Shown: positions 25,988-34,742 of the stretch, piece by piece
Layout of the letters: every line of letters starts with the position of its first letter
Numbering within the stretch: the first letter of the stretch is position 1
From: Thalassolituus maritimus
Lineage (GTDB): Bacteria; Pseudomonadota; Gammaproteobacteria; Pseudomonadales; Oceanobacteraceae
DNA length: 64,000 bases
Direction of reading: 5' to 3'
Assembly: GCA_913019975.1 (NCBI GenBank)
Contig: CAJWBH010000003.1
Coordinates: forward strand, 124,001-188,000
Notes under the pieces: generated by a model
Told to the model about the DNA's origin: nothing
The model's database searches: none
The model's input: only the letters and a program-made list of their open reading frames with translations
Translations under genes and position numbers: made by a program

Positions 25988-26748
25988 TACTTTTTCATCC
26001 ACCCAAGTCCTGCGGAGGTAGTATCTTCCGGTCTGTATTCAGCACCATACCAGCCCTGATAACCAGATTGCTCCGCGGCAGCAAACAGGCGCTCAAAGTT
26101 CAACTCGCCAGACCCGGGTTCGTGCCGACCTGGCACATCGGCAAACTGGATATGACCCAACTGAGCACCATAGGTCGTCAGCAGAGATTCTACAGGCTCC
26201 CCCATCCGCGCCATGTGGTAGATATCAAACTGCATTCGGATATCCCCGTCACTACTTTCGGTAAAGCGTCTCATGTCTCCAAAAGAAGAGATGAGAAAGC
26301 CCGGCATATCAAAGGTATTGATCGCCTCGAGTGTCAACTGAACTCCCAATGGCGCCAGCTGTGTTATCGCCTTTTGCACATTGCTACTCAACACTTCCAG
26401 AGCAGAAGATCTCTCTTCGTCTGCAGCTCGACCGGCCAGTACATTAACGTAACGAGGTCGCAACACCCGCACGTATTCAACACATTCGGCCAAGGCCGCT
26501 TCGAAATCAGTTTCCCGACCAGCAACACAAGCCAGCCCCTTTCCGCCTGACATCAGGTCTCCGGCGGGAATATTAATCAGTACGCACTCAAGGCCTGTGT
26601 CATCGAGCGCTCTGCGGAGTTCATCCGCCGGCGTGTCGTAAGGAAACTGGATTTCTACCGCCGTAAAGCCATCCTCAGCCGCTGCGGCAAAGCGTTCCAG
26701 CATAGGTAGCTCGGTGTAGAGCAGTGAAAGGTTCGCCGTCAGCTTCAT
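25969..26748 (-). CDS. hyi: Hydroxypyruvate isomerase family protein
   Basis: This TIM-barrel protein of 259 residues interconverts hydroxypyruvate and tartronate semialdehyde if it is a true Hyi. Signatures include MKLTANLSLLYTELP, LINIPAGD, LTLEAINTFDMPGFLI (catalytic Glu), MQFDIYHMARMG, and HIQFADVPGRHEPG. The ATG overlaps the stop of the upstream reductase gene (ATGA). The pair suggests a glyoxylate/tartronate-semialdehyde branch, although glyoxylate carboligase (gcl) is not nearby. Confidence 0.88.
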   Translation of the reverse strand: MKLTANLSLLYTELPMLERFAAAAEDGFTAVEIQFPYDTPADELRRALDDTGLECVLINIPAGDLMSGGKGLACVAGRETDFEAALAECVEYVRVLRPRYVNVLAGRAADEERSSALEVLSSNVQKAITQLAPLGVQLTLEAINTFDMPGFLISSFGDMRRFTESSDGDIRMQFDIYHMARMGEPVESLLTTYGAQLGHIQFADVPGRHEPGSGELNFERLFAAAEQSGYQGWYGAEYRPEDTTSAGLGWMKKYQNRSN

Positions 26749-27635
26749 GCCTCTTCGTCCTTGCTGCTGTACATTTCTATCAGGGTGCAAGGGTCGCGCT
26801 CAGCACTGCCCTGCGTAGCATGCAGACGCATCAACTCAGCCGCCTGCCCCGCCATAGGTACAGCGCTGGCGGAATCTTTCGCTAATGCGTTTGCCATATC
26901 CAGATCTTTCAGCAGTGTTTTCACATGCCACTTTACCGGATCAAAATCACGCTCTGCCATCCGTGGGCCGGTCAACTGAAGAGGGATAGAGTCAGCGAAG
27001 CCGCCCTTCAATGCTTCGGGTATCTGCTTCGCATCAACGCCGGACTTTTCAGCCAGTGCCATAACTTCGGCCATAACCAGCACATTACAGCTGACGATCA
27101 TCTGGTTGCAGATTTTAGTGACTTGCCCGGACCCCGTTGGTCCCATGTGCGTGACGCGCTGTGACAAAGGCTCGAGTATAGGACGCATACTATCGATCAA
27201 CGCGGCGTCACCGCCTGCCATAATCGCCAGTGTGCCCTGCTCGGCACCCGCAACGCCGCCGGAGACAGGTGCGTCTATCCAACGGATACCCGTTTTACTG
27301 AGCAGAGCCTCTGCCAATTCACGAGTCGCCTGTGGGTCGATGCTGGAAAAATCAATCAGTACCTGACTATCACGACCTTGCTCTGTTATTCCACCGGGCC
27401 CTTCGACAATGGCGCGCACCGCACTTGTGTCTGTTACACAAGTCATCAGGATGTCGGAGCCTGAAATCAGCTCATGTAAGTGTTCACATACCCGTACGCC
27501 ATGCTCTTTCAGTGGCTTGGACTTATCCGGACTGCGATTCCAGACAGAAACACTGAAGCCCGCCCGATGTAGCCGGAGGCTCATAGGCACTCCCATCAGG
27601 CCCATACCGATAAATCCAATACGTTTTGACTGCAT
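26745..27635 (-). CDS. glxR: Tartronate semialdehyde / 2-hydroxy-3-oxopropionate reductase
   Basis: This 296-residue beta-hydroxyacid dehydrogenase has the dinucleotide motif GFIGMGLMGVPM (residues 7-18), substrate motif DAPVSGGVAGAEQGTL, and the catalytic-lysine region GSGQVTKICNQ. It should reduce tartronate semialdehyde to glycerate with NAD(P)H. The ATG at 27635 follows GGAGAG. It is coupled to hyi by a four-base overlap. Specificity (glxR versus garR versus other 3-hydroxyacid dehydrogenases) rests mainly on this neighbour. Confidence 0.85.
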   Translation of the reverse strand: MQSKRIGFIGMGLMGVPMSLRLHRAGFSVSVWNRSPDKSKPLKEHGVRVCEHLHELISGSDILMTCVTDTSAVRAIVEGPGGITEQGRDSQVLIDFSSIDPQATRELAEALLSKTGIRWIDAPVSGGVAGAEQGTLAIMAGGDAALIDSMRPILEPLSQRVTHMGPTGSGQVTKICNQMIVSCNVLVMAEVMALAEKSGVDAKQIPEALKGGFADSIPLQLTGPRMAERDFDPVKWHVKTLLKDLDMANALAKDSASAVPMAGQAAELMRLHATQGSAERDPCTLIEMYSSKDEEA

Positions 27636-27682
27636 GTCGACTCTCCAGATCCGGTGCGTATTTGAGGCCCCGAAGTTTACCA

Positions 27683-27696
27683 TTAACGAAAGTTAA
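27683..27696. promoter_or_regulatory. Possible operator between glxR and the HDOD gene
   Basis: The perfect inverted repeat TTAAC-GAAA-GTTAA lies in the 132-base divergent region, 48 bases before glxR and 72 before the HDOD gene. It has the size of a regulator half-site pair, but no regulator is encoded beside it. Confidence 0.35.
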
Positions 27697-27767
27697 CGGT
27701 TGAATCACAAGCAGATTTTGGAGCCTCGCCTATGCTTATCAGCAGTTACTCGAGAGGAAGTATAACT

Positions 27768-28607
27768 ATGAACATGGCCTCAATTTTCGCTGAACCTAAG
27801 CAGCTCCCACATATCCCCCGCGTCGTTCAGGAACTGATGGAAAGCTTCAGAGGAGACGAGCACTCCCTGAACATCGATGACATCAGCGGCAAAGTAGCTA
27901 AAGACCAGTCGCTGACTGCCAAAGTCCTCCGTCTTGCGAACTCTGCACATTATGGTGTACCACGCACTGTTGCTACGCCACAGGATGCTGTCATGCTTCT
28001 TGGCTTCGGCACACTGCGCACTATGGTGCTGGCATCCGGGGTAACCAGCGCATTCTCAAAAATCGAAGGATTCGACCAGAATGCTTTCTGGAAAAACGCC
28101 TTCAGCATCGCTGAACTATCGAAGTGGATTGCAGGATTTACTCCCGAGGTAGACAAAGACACCGCCTTCACCTGCGGCATGATGCATTCGGTCGGTAACC
28201 TGCTTATCCGCATGTTCTACCCGAAAGAGGCCGCCAGTATCGACCAGACTGAAGCCATGAGCTCGTCGAAGCGTCATACATTAGAAAACGGTCAGTTTGG
28301 TTATAACTCAGCCGATGTAGGTGCTGAACTGGCCAAGCGCTGGAAATTCCCGGAAATCATTCAGAACGCTATTGCCCAGCAGTACTTGCCTGAGAACTCT
28401 GAAGAATACAGTAAAGAAGCGGGCATCATTTATATCGCCAGGTACCTGAAAAGGGCCCATGACCAGAACTTATCGGAAGATGAGATCGTTGCCGGCTTCC
28501 CTCTTCAGGTGGCAGACAAAATCGGTATGAATGTGAACAAAGCCTACAGTGACCTGGCGTCACTTGGCGAGCTTCACTCCGGACTGGATAGTCTTATCGA
28601 AGACTGA
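27768..28607 (+). CDS. HDOD domain signalling protein
   Basis: The 279-residue protein is essentially one HDOD domain. Signatures are LPHIPRVVQELMESF, LTAKVLRLANSAHYG, LGFGTLRTMVLASG, and CGMMHSVGNLLI, an HD-like site. HDOD proteins are regulatory relatives of HD-GYP phosphodiesterases and link to c-di-GMP, motility or type IV pili; most lack hydrolase activity. The ATG at 27768 follows GAGGAAG. Its 3' end overlaps the convergent ATP-grasp gene by 48 bases. Confidence 0.88.
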   Translation: MNMASIFAEPKQLPHIPRVVQELMESFRGDEHSLNIDDISGKVAKDQSLTAKVLRLANSAHYGVPRTVATPQDAVMLLGFGTLRTMVLASGVTSAFSKIEGFDQNAFWKNAFSIAELSKWIAGFTPEVDKDTAFTCGMMHSVGNLLIRMFYPKEAASIDQTEAMSSSKRHTLENGQFGYNSADVGAELAKRWKFPEIIQNAIAQQYLPENSEEYSKEAGIIYIARYLKRAHDQNLSEDEIVAGFPLQVADKIGMNVNKAYSDLASLGELHSGLDSLIED

Positions 28608-29570
28608 TTCATCAGCAAACCACTCACGGCTGCGTCTCACGCGCTCTTCCGGTGGAAGACGCGTATCCGCAGCCGTCAGTTTGTCCAGACGCCGTAAACG
28701 CGGCAACAGACCGGCATTATTTGCTAACTGAATGGCCAACCCCGGCCGTGCATTCAGTTCCAGTAACAACGGACCATGATCACGGTCTACGACGATATCA
28801 ATCCCCAGATAGCCGAGCCCGGTTACGTCATAACAGCGGGAAGCCATCACCAGCAAAGCCTCCCAGTCAGGGATAGCCAGCTTTCCAAGGTGCTTACCCG
28901 TGTCCGGATGATTCTCTAATAACTGGCCGTGCTGAACGGCTGCCAGAGCTTCACCCGTGGCGATATCAATACCGACACCAACAGCCCCCTGATGCAGGTT
29001 CGCCTTGCCATCCGACGCGTGAGTCGACAATCGGACCATCGCCATGACCGGATATCCACGGCAAACGATAACCCGTATATCGGGGACACCTTCAACGGTG
29101 TAGTCATCAAAATGGTGTGCCTGATGGATCAGAGACTCGATGAGTGCCACATCCGCTGCTCCGCCAAGGCTGTACAAGCCCGAGAGAATATTTGAAATAT
29201 GGCGTTTCAGATCTTCGACCGTCAGACGCCCACCACTGGCTTTAACCCACTCATCACCATCTTTGTGAGTAACGATCAGAATACCTTTGCCACCACTGCC
29301 CTTCGACGGCTTAATCGCAAACCCCTGACGCCCTTCAACCAGGCTGGCAATTTTTTTCACCTGAGACTGCTGATCGACCACCCCGATAAGAGCAGCCATG
29401 GGAATATTCGCCGAACTGAGTGTGGTACGGGTCAGACGTTTGTTATCCACCAGTGGGAACAGGCTACGTGGGTTATAACGACCAATGTAGCGTCGGTTGC
29501 GCTCGTTCATCCCCAGCATACCAAAGCGGGACAGTGCCCACGGGGCAATAAGTGACGGTAAAAACTTCAA
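28560..29570 (-). CDS. Alpha-L-glutamate ligase-like ATP-grasp protein
   Basis: This 336-residue RimK-related protein matches the TIGR02291-type family. Features include GFAIKPSKGSGGKGILIV (phosphate-binding loop), VIVCRGYPVMAMVRLST, GIDIATG, and LGIDIVVDRDHGPLLLELN followed by RPGLAIQLAN, which carry the Mg-binding Glu and Asn. It would ligate an amino acid to a carboxylate, substrate unknown. It is translationally coupled (ATGA) to the transglutaminase-like membrane protein. The third operon member is a retropepsin-like lipoprotein. Confidence 0.87.
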   Translation of the reverse strand: MKFLPSLIAPWALSRFGMLGMNERNRRYIGRYNPRSLFPLVDNKRLTRTTLSSANIPMAALIGVVDQQSQVKKIASLVEGRQGFAIKPSKGSGGKGILIVTHKDGDEWVKASGGRLTVEDLKRHISNILSGLYSLGGAADVALIESLIHQAHHFDDYTVEGVPDIRVIVCRGYPVMAMVRLSTHASDGKANLHQGAVGVGIDIATGEALAAVQHGQLLENHPDTGKHLGKLAIPDWEALLVMASRCYDVTGLGYLGIDIVVDRDHGPLLLELNARPGLAIQLANNAGLLPRLRRLDKLTAADTRLPPEERVRRSREWFADESVFDKTIQSGVKLAK

Positions 29571-31099
29571 CGCTTGAGTACCGCAAAGCGATGCAGCTCA
29601 AACAGCCGGTACCCGGTGTATGAACCCAGAAGAAGTATCAACGCCAGTACGATGAACTGGACACCCATGAAATTAAACGTCAGGTGCTGAATCAATGGAT
29701 GCTGCATCGCCCCGTAGGCCAGTACGGCGGTGATCAGGCTACCACCGCCCTGAATCATCACCTCGCGGCCACCCTCTTCCTCCCAAAGGATCGACATACG
29801 TTCTATCGTCCAGGCCAGTATCACCATTGGGAAGAACATCACCTTCAGTCCTTCGGTTAACCCTAGCTTGTATGACAGCACGCTGAAGAGACTGATGATC
29901 GCGATGACCGATATGATCACCGCGGATATTCGCGCCACCAGTAGCAGGTTCAGGCGGGACAGATAACCCCGCACCACCAGCCCTGCGGCAACAACAAGAA
30001 TAAAGCCGACGATGCCGGTGCCGAGCGAAGTCTGCATAAAGGCAATAGCAATCAAAACAGGCATAAAAGTTCCGGAGGTCCGGATGCCCACAAGAATTCT
30101 TAGTAAGCACACTACAAGAGCGCCCACCGGTAACAGAAGGATGGTTTTGAACATCGCCTGCTCAGCCACCGGCAGGCTATGTATCGAGAAGTTGAGCAGA
30201 GAAGACTGCAGCGGCAGGCTATCGTTCAGCGCCGAGTAGGTCGACTCTTCGCGACGCAGCATCGAGAAACGAATACGCGAATTTTCACCACCAATCACAT
30301 CAAGCACAGGCGCGCCGCGCTGCTCCCAAAGCAACAGCGGCTTTTCTTCGTCATCCGCCAGAGGCCGTTCGTCTTTGATCTCGTAGAGGCGGAATACTTT
30401 ACTGCTGTCACCGTCCCAGACGCGCAATAACGGCGTCAGCATCTGGCGACGACGGCGGTCTTCCAGCTCCAGACCATAGACGACACTGGCGTGCACAGAC
30501 GAGTTATTCAGTACTTCTGCCAGAAGATTCGGCAAGCGACCGTTGTATGCACGCTTCAGCAACTGAATATGTTGCGGTGACTCTTCTTCCGTCAGACGCT
30601 TAATCAGCTCGCGGGCGAAGCTGAAGTTATCCGACGATGCGTCCCAGGCGTCTTTAGAGAGACGGTAAATAGCGCTGCGGTAAGGCTCCTGCCAGTCAGG
30701 TTCCATCAATACAGGCGGTGTAATAATTTCAGACTGAGCCATGTCCGACTCAAGCACATCCACCTGAAAGTAGAGCTGCTGAATTCCATTGGCGCGACGT
30801 ATGGTCCACTCTGCGCGGGGGTCGGGGCCGTCTACGAAGTTAAGGCCATACCCCGGCGAAGCACCAGATTGTCGCAGCAAGGTGAATCCCGGCTGATCAG
30901 CGGGCCGCGCCATCGACACCTTCACCGGCTGATCCCCGGCTTCAAACTCGACCAGGGCTTCAACCGACCAGACCGTCTGCGTTTCACCGTGAATTAAAGG
31001 AACTTCGTAGACCCAGTGCCGCTGCAGGATCAAAGAGACCCCAGCCAGAACCAATAATACGATCAGTGTATAAAAGCTCAGAGTAGAGGCGGGTTTCAT
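29567..31099 (-). CDS. Inactive-transglutaminase-fused membrane protein
   Basis: The 510-residue protein has an N-terminal membrane anchor (about residues 8-25) and a periplasmic region of about 270 residues. That region comprises a beta domain and a transglutaminase-like core, in which the region ending LAEVLNNSSVHASVVYGL carries no catalytic Cys. A C-terminal bundle of about seven membrane segments starts near residue 310 (MFKTILLLPVGALVVCLL). The family is known as inactive transglutaminase fused to 7 TM helices. It is the middle gene of the three-gene operon, 20 bases after the lipoprotein gene and overlapping the ATP-grasp gene. Confidence 0.85.
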   Translation of the reverse strand: MKPASTLSFYTLIVLLVLAGVSLILQRHWVYEVPLIHGETQTVWSVEALVEFEAGDQPVKVSMARPADQPGFTLLRQSGASPGYGLNFVDGPDPRAEWTIRRANGIQQLYFQVDVLESDMAQSEIITPPVLMEPDWQEPYRSAIYRLSKDAWDASSDNFSFARELIKRLTEEESPQHIQLLKRAYNGRLPNLLAEVLNNSSVHASVVYGLELEDRRRRQMLTPLLRVWDGDSSKVFRLYEIKDERPLADDEEKPLLLWEQRGAPVLDVIGGENSRIRFSMLRREESTYSALNDSLPLQSSLLNFSIHSLPVAEQAMFKTILLLPVGALVVCLLRILVGIRTSGTFMPVLIAIAFMQTSLGTGIVGFILVVAAGLVVRGYLSRLNLLLVARISAVIISVIAIISLFSVLSYKLGLTEGLKVMFFPMVILAWTIERMSILWEEEGGREVMIQGGGSLITAVLAYGAMQHPLIQHLTFNFMGVQFIVLALILLLGSYTGYRLFELHRFAVLKR

Positions 31100-31119
31100 A
31101 GATTAGCGACCTGAGTATT

Positions 31120-31866
31120 TCAGCGTTGTTTAGAACGGGGATGAATGAATTCCTGACCGACATCAACGACAGCGACGTCTTTCAAAAAGGAGCGACCAAG
31201 CAGCACCGGATAAGACATCCGTGAACGGTCAGCAAGCGTGAATTCAGTCGGCTGATGCAGGTTGTCACCCAGTTTCACATCGAAGACAACCACCGGGCGA
31301 CGGTCGACGTCATCAAAGGATGCCTGACGGATAAGGACGTTTCGCTCCAACGGAACTTCAAGGTGAATGTCGTTATCGGCGTTGCCCGTATCCAGATCGA
31401 ATGAGACCCAGCGCTTACCGTCGCGCTCGAAACGCACGATATTGCGGGCACTGATGGAGGATGTCTCCGCCCCGGTATCAACCCGGGCCGACAAGTAGCG
31501 CCCGGGAGGCGACAGGAATACCCACTCAGTAGCACCGACTACGACTTTATTATCAGCATCCGTTGTCGCTTTCATCAGTGCGGGTTGGCACTGCGGAGCA
31601 GGGGCTGGGCGAGGCACCTGAGAGACAGGACGCTGAGCCAGGCGATCGATCGAGTGTGCAAGGGTCTCTAGGCGCTGCTGCTGCTCCTTTAGCGATTGCT
31701 GCATGTCATCAAAATCTGAATCACTACTCTGCGCGGGTTGGCAGTATTGCTCTAACAACACCTCAACGCCATCAAGGGTAACATTACGGTGCTCAGCACT
31801 GGGCCAGTGAGCGCACCCGGTTAAAGAGGTTAAGAAAACAACAATGACTACCGCATAAAAGCGCAT
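31120..31866 (-). CDS. Retropepsin-like (PF05618) lipoprotein
   Basis: The 248-residue lipoprotein has a signal peptide ending in the lipobox LTGC (Cys near residue 18), a coiled-coil stretch (about 45-75), and a C-terminal aspartic-protease-like domain. The Asp motif is ARVDTGAETSSISA, and YPVLLGRSFLKDVAVVDV closes the domain. Databases often call this family ATP-dependent zinc protease (RimB/RloA-like). I use the ATG at 31866, which follows GGGA. It heads an operon with the transglutaminase-like and ATP-grasp genes. I recall related Pseudomonas clusters being tied to osmosensing; I cannot verify that here. Confidence 0.85.
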   Translation of the reverse strand: MRFYAVVIVVFLTSLTGCAHWPSAEHRNVTLDGVEVLLEQYCQPAQSSDSDFDDMQQSLKEQQQRLETLAHSIDRLAQRPVSQVPRPAPAPQCQPALMKATTDADNKVVVGATEWVFLSPPGRYLSARVDTGAETSSISARNIVRFERDGKRWVSFDLDTGNADNDIHLEVPLERNVLIRQASFDDVDRRPVVVFDVKLGDNLHQPTEFTLADRSRMSYPVLLGRSFLKDVAVVDVGQEFIHPRSKQR

Positions 31867-31940
31867 ACGTATTCCCGGTAAAACAGAAGCCAGCATTTAA
31901 TCACAGAATTTATTCACGACGGAATGATCGGAATCACTCA

Positions 31941-31998
31941 CCAAACACCCGTTTCCGTTCACCGAACACCCGTTTCCGTTCATCGAACACCTGTTTCA
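31941..31998 (-). repeat. 21-bp tandem repeat spanning the DUF2947 stop codon
   Basis: Units at 31941-31961 and 31962-31982, plus a diverged third at 31983-31998, are near-identical. Read on the minus strand, each encodes TETGVR or TETGVW and then TGA, so the end of the gene, stop codon included, has been tandemly copied. Confidence 0.85.
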
Positions 31999-32447
31999 AA
32001 GGTGCCATCAGAGTGGAAGCGCGCTACCTGCATTCGGCGGCGGCCAAGCAGCAGAGGTTCGTCGTCGTAGAACAGAAAGTTCTTCCAGCATTGCCTGAAC
32101 GTGCCCCAGGTCGTCTGGATGACATTGTGGCAGTCGTAGCAGAAAAACACCGTGGTGTTATTTTCCCAGTCACCGAAATCGAGTTCTTCTGGAAGCGAGT
32201 TATCATCAGACTCCCAACGAGGCTGCCACTCGGCTTTCTCATGCCAGATTCCATTCCGGTTTGGCCAGTCATCATTCATGAAGTGCGCCGCATGCGTCGC
32301 CTCTTTGCTGATCTGCTGACGCCAGAATGCCAGTGCTGATGACTCACTTAGAGGGCGGATATCATCCAGTAGTTCCTGTGGCACAGGCAACTCCCGGTGA
32401 CGAAAAATCCAGCTCTGTGGGTACTCACTGAGTAACTGATATTCCAT
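31980..32447 (-). CDS. DUF2947 family protein
   Basis: The 155-residue cytoplasmic protein begins MEYQLLSEYPQSWIFRHREL and continues with NNTTVFFCYDCHNVIQTTWG, then FRQCWKNFLFYDDEPLLLGR. These blocks match, from memory, the DUF2947 family of gammaproteobacteria, which has no known function. AGGAAGG precedes the ATG at 32447; a longer in-frame start lacks a site. Its 3' end lies in a 21-bp tandem repeat that duplicates the last codons. The gene is between thrC and the retropepsin operon on the same strand. Confidence 0.75.
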   Translation of the reverse strand: MEYQLLSEYPQSWIFRHRELPVPQELLDDIRPLSESSALAFWRQQISKEATHAAHFMNDDWPNRNGIWHEKAEWQPRWESDDNSLPEELDFGDWENNTTVFFCYDCHNVIQTTWGTFRQCWKNFLFYDDEPLLLGRRRMQVARFHSDGTFETGVR

Positions 32448-32481
32448 AAGCCTTCCTGTGTAATTCGTAGACAACTGACAC

Positions 32482-32518
32482 AAAAACGCCGCCGCTGGCC
32501 GATACCCAAACGACGGCG
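32482..32518 (-). terminator. Rho-independent terminator of thrC
   Basis: On the minus strand an 8-bp stem (CGCCGTCG with GCGGCGGC-type pairing, one G-U) closes a loop of about 15 bases and is followed by TTTTTG. It lies about 20 bases after the thrC stop. Confidence 0.75.
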
Positions 32519-32538
32519 CTCAATACGGATATTTCTGA

Positions 32539-33951
32539 TCAGTCGCGGAACGTGTTGTCGGCGATGAACTGCTGTACCGTTTCAAGATCTGCTGGCAATA
32601 CTGACAAACGCTCTTCACGCTCCATCAGATCCGTCAGGTGATGTGGCAGCGCTGGCATCTCGTATCCTGCACGGCCTACGGCATCCTCGAACTTCACCGG
32701 ATGCGCAGTACCGAGTGTGATCATCGGGATATTCGGGTTACGGCGACACTCACGCGCAGCCTTAACACCAATCGCGGTGTGCGGATCAAGCAGATAGCCT
32801 GTCTCGTTAAAGACCAGCTGCATTGTTTCAACCGTGGTCTTTTCATCGACCGCAAGACTGTCAAACAGTTCACGAGCCTTCGCCAATTTATCTTCGTCGA
32901 GAGAGACAACATCATCACGGGCATTCATTTTCGCCATCAGGCCAGCAAGCTTGGCACCGTCACGGTCGTACAGGTCGAACAACAGACGTTCAAAGTTACT
33001 GGACACCGCGATATCCATAGAAGGTGTGATCGTATGCTTCAGAGGACGAACTTCGTATTGATTCTTGCTCATCAGGCGGTGCAGTACATCATTGTTATTT
33101 GTAGCAATGATCAGCTGCTCGATCGGCAGGCCCATCTTACGCGCCATGTAACCCGCGAAAATATCACCAAAGTTACCGGTCGGTACAGAGTACGCCATAG
33201 GACGCAGAGGACCACCAAGATTGAGGCTTGAATAGAAGTAGTAAACGATCTGGGCCATGATGCGTGCCCAGTTAATGCTGTTGACCGCAACCAGTTTGCG
33301 CTCACCACGAAGGAAGCTCTGATCGCCAAAACTGGCTTTGACCATGTCCTGAGCCTGATCGAAGTTACCTTCGATGGCGATGTTGTAAATGTTGTCACCT
33401 TCAACGGTCGTCATCTGGCGACGCTGAACTTCTGATACCTTGCCATATGGGTGAAGGATAAAGATATCGACATTGTCGCAGGCTTTGGTGCCTTCGATGG
33501 CCGCTGAACCGGTATCCCCCGACGTCGCACCCATAATTACGACTTTTTCCTGACGACGCGTTACCACGTAATCAAGCAAGCGGCCAAGCAACTGCAGTGC
33601 GAAATCCTTGAACGCCAGCGTCGGGCCGTGAAACAGCTCAAGAACATACTCGTTATGATCCAGCTGCTGCAGCGGAGCAATCGCCTTGTGACCGAAGTTA
33701 GTGTTGTTGTATACGTCTTCGAGCATGCCTTTCAGGGCATCTGAATCAACACAACCTTCAACAAACGGATAAACAATCTTATGCGCCAGCTCGGTGTATG
33801 GCAGGTCACGCCATGATTCGATCTCTTCAAGCGTGTAGTGCGGTGCTTCCTTTGGTACGTAAAGGCCGCCATCAGACGCCAGCCCTGTCAGCAGGACATC
33901 CTCAAAAGTAAGTTCCGGCGCATTACCGCGCGTGGAGATATATTTCATCAT
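32539..33951 (-). CDS. thrC: Threonine synthase
   Basis: This PLP enzyme converts O-phosphohomoserine to threonine. The 470-residue length is that of the long class II threonine synthases. HGPTLAFKDFALQLL carries the PLP Lys, ATSGDTGSAAIEGT is the phosphate loop, and SVPTGNFGDIFAGYMARKMG is the conserved centre. Two adjacent Met codons are possible starts (33951 or 33948). The usual Pseudomonas/Marinobacter partner hom is not next to it here, and recJ is 25 kb away. Confidence 0.97.
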   Translation of the reverse strand: MMKYISTRGNAPELTFEDVLLTGLASDGGLYVPKEAPHYTLEEIESWRDLPYTELAHKIVYPFVEGCVDSDALKGMLEDVYNNTNFGHKAIAPLQQLDHNEYVLELFHGPTLAFKDFALQLLGRLLDYVVTRRQEKVVIMGATSGDTGSAAIEGTKACDNVDIFILHPYGKVSEVQRRQMTTVEGDNIYNIAIEGNFDQAQDMVKASFGDQSFLRGERKLVAVNSINWARIMAQIVYYFYSSLNLGGPLRPMAYSVPTGNFGDIFAGYMARKMGLPIEQLIIATNNNDVLHRLMSKNQYEVRPLKHTITPSMDIAVSSNFERLLFDLYDRDGAKLAGLMAKMNARDDVVSLDEDKLAKARELFDSLAVDEKTTVETMQLVFNETGYLLDPHTAIGVKAARECRRNPNIPMITLGTAHPVKFEDAVGRAGYEMPALPHHLTDLMEREERLSVLPADLETVQQFIADNTFRD

Positions 33952-34030
33952 GGTTGTAGAACCTAAACTGGTGCTCAGAAAATTGGGCGTAGTTTACATG
34001 CTTTGACGGCGTTACGCACCCGCGCGGCGG

Positions 34031-34537
34031 TCACGACAGCCGCTCTAACAGTTCGGGCCGGTAGTCGTCATGGGTAACCCCCGGCGCCTCGTTTTCAATG
34101 CGGGATTTCAACTCATCCAACTGTTTAACAAGCTCAGACATCGTCAGAGTGTTGTCATCAAGATCGTATACCTGACGCGAGCCCTCAAGGCTGTACAACT
34201 TGATGATCAACGCGTCGCGACTGCCCGCTTCCAGCGCCTGATCCAATGGTTTCGTCTTACGATAAATCCGGTTCAGCTCCTGTTTAAGCTTCCAGACATA
34301 ATTAACCTCATCGAAATACGGCGTATCGCGAAGCCTGAACAACACGAAAGTAACGATGGCTACGCCGGTCGCCACCCCCGCAGCATTGAGCGCCAGACTG
34401 GATTCTCCGCCGACAAAAAGATAACGGTATAATTCTGCGAACCCCAGACTCGTTGCGAACAAGCCTGCGATCATTGCCCACTGGATGCGTGAACGACGCT
34501 CCTGATAACGTGCTTTATCGATTTTTTTCAGTTTCAT
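34031..34537 (-). CDS. DUF3087 family membrane protein
   Basis: The 168-residue protein starts MKLKKIDKARYQERRSRIQW. It has two membrane segments (about residues 20-40 and 48-66) and a cytoplasmic C-terminal part with VNYVWKLKQELNRIYRKTKP and VYDLDDNTLTMSEL, blocks I associate with DUF3087. The function of the family is unknown. GAGAAA precedes the ATG. It stands alone, divergent from the old yellow enzyme gene. Confidence 0.8.
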   Translation of the reverse strand: MKLKKIDKARYQERRSRIQWAMIAGLFATSLGFAELYRYLFVGGESSLALNAAGVATGVAIVTFVLFRLRDTPYFDEVNYVWKLKQELNRIYRKTKPLDQALEAGSRDALIIKLYSLEGSRQVYDLDDNTLTMSELVKQLDELKSRIENEAPGVTHDDYRPELLERLS

Positions 34538-34742
34538 ATTTTCTCAGTTTCACACTTGTCCGGTTAACTCTCTGTTTAACGCCGGCATCGTAACCGTCCC
34601 GAACGCATTCGCAACAGTGTTTTTCAGATCACCTCACTCTTATATGGCACAAATAGCTCGATACCGGGCGGGAATGCAGTGTTAGAGTCCAATGTCAGAG
34701 TGCCATCACTCACTACCGATAACAGCAAAAAACGGAGCCCTC

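Noticed and set aside
32638-33231. Plus-strand ORF of 197 codons
   Set aside because: It is antisense to thrC, whose whole length is conserved.
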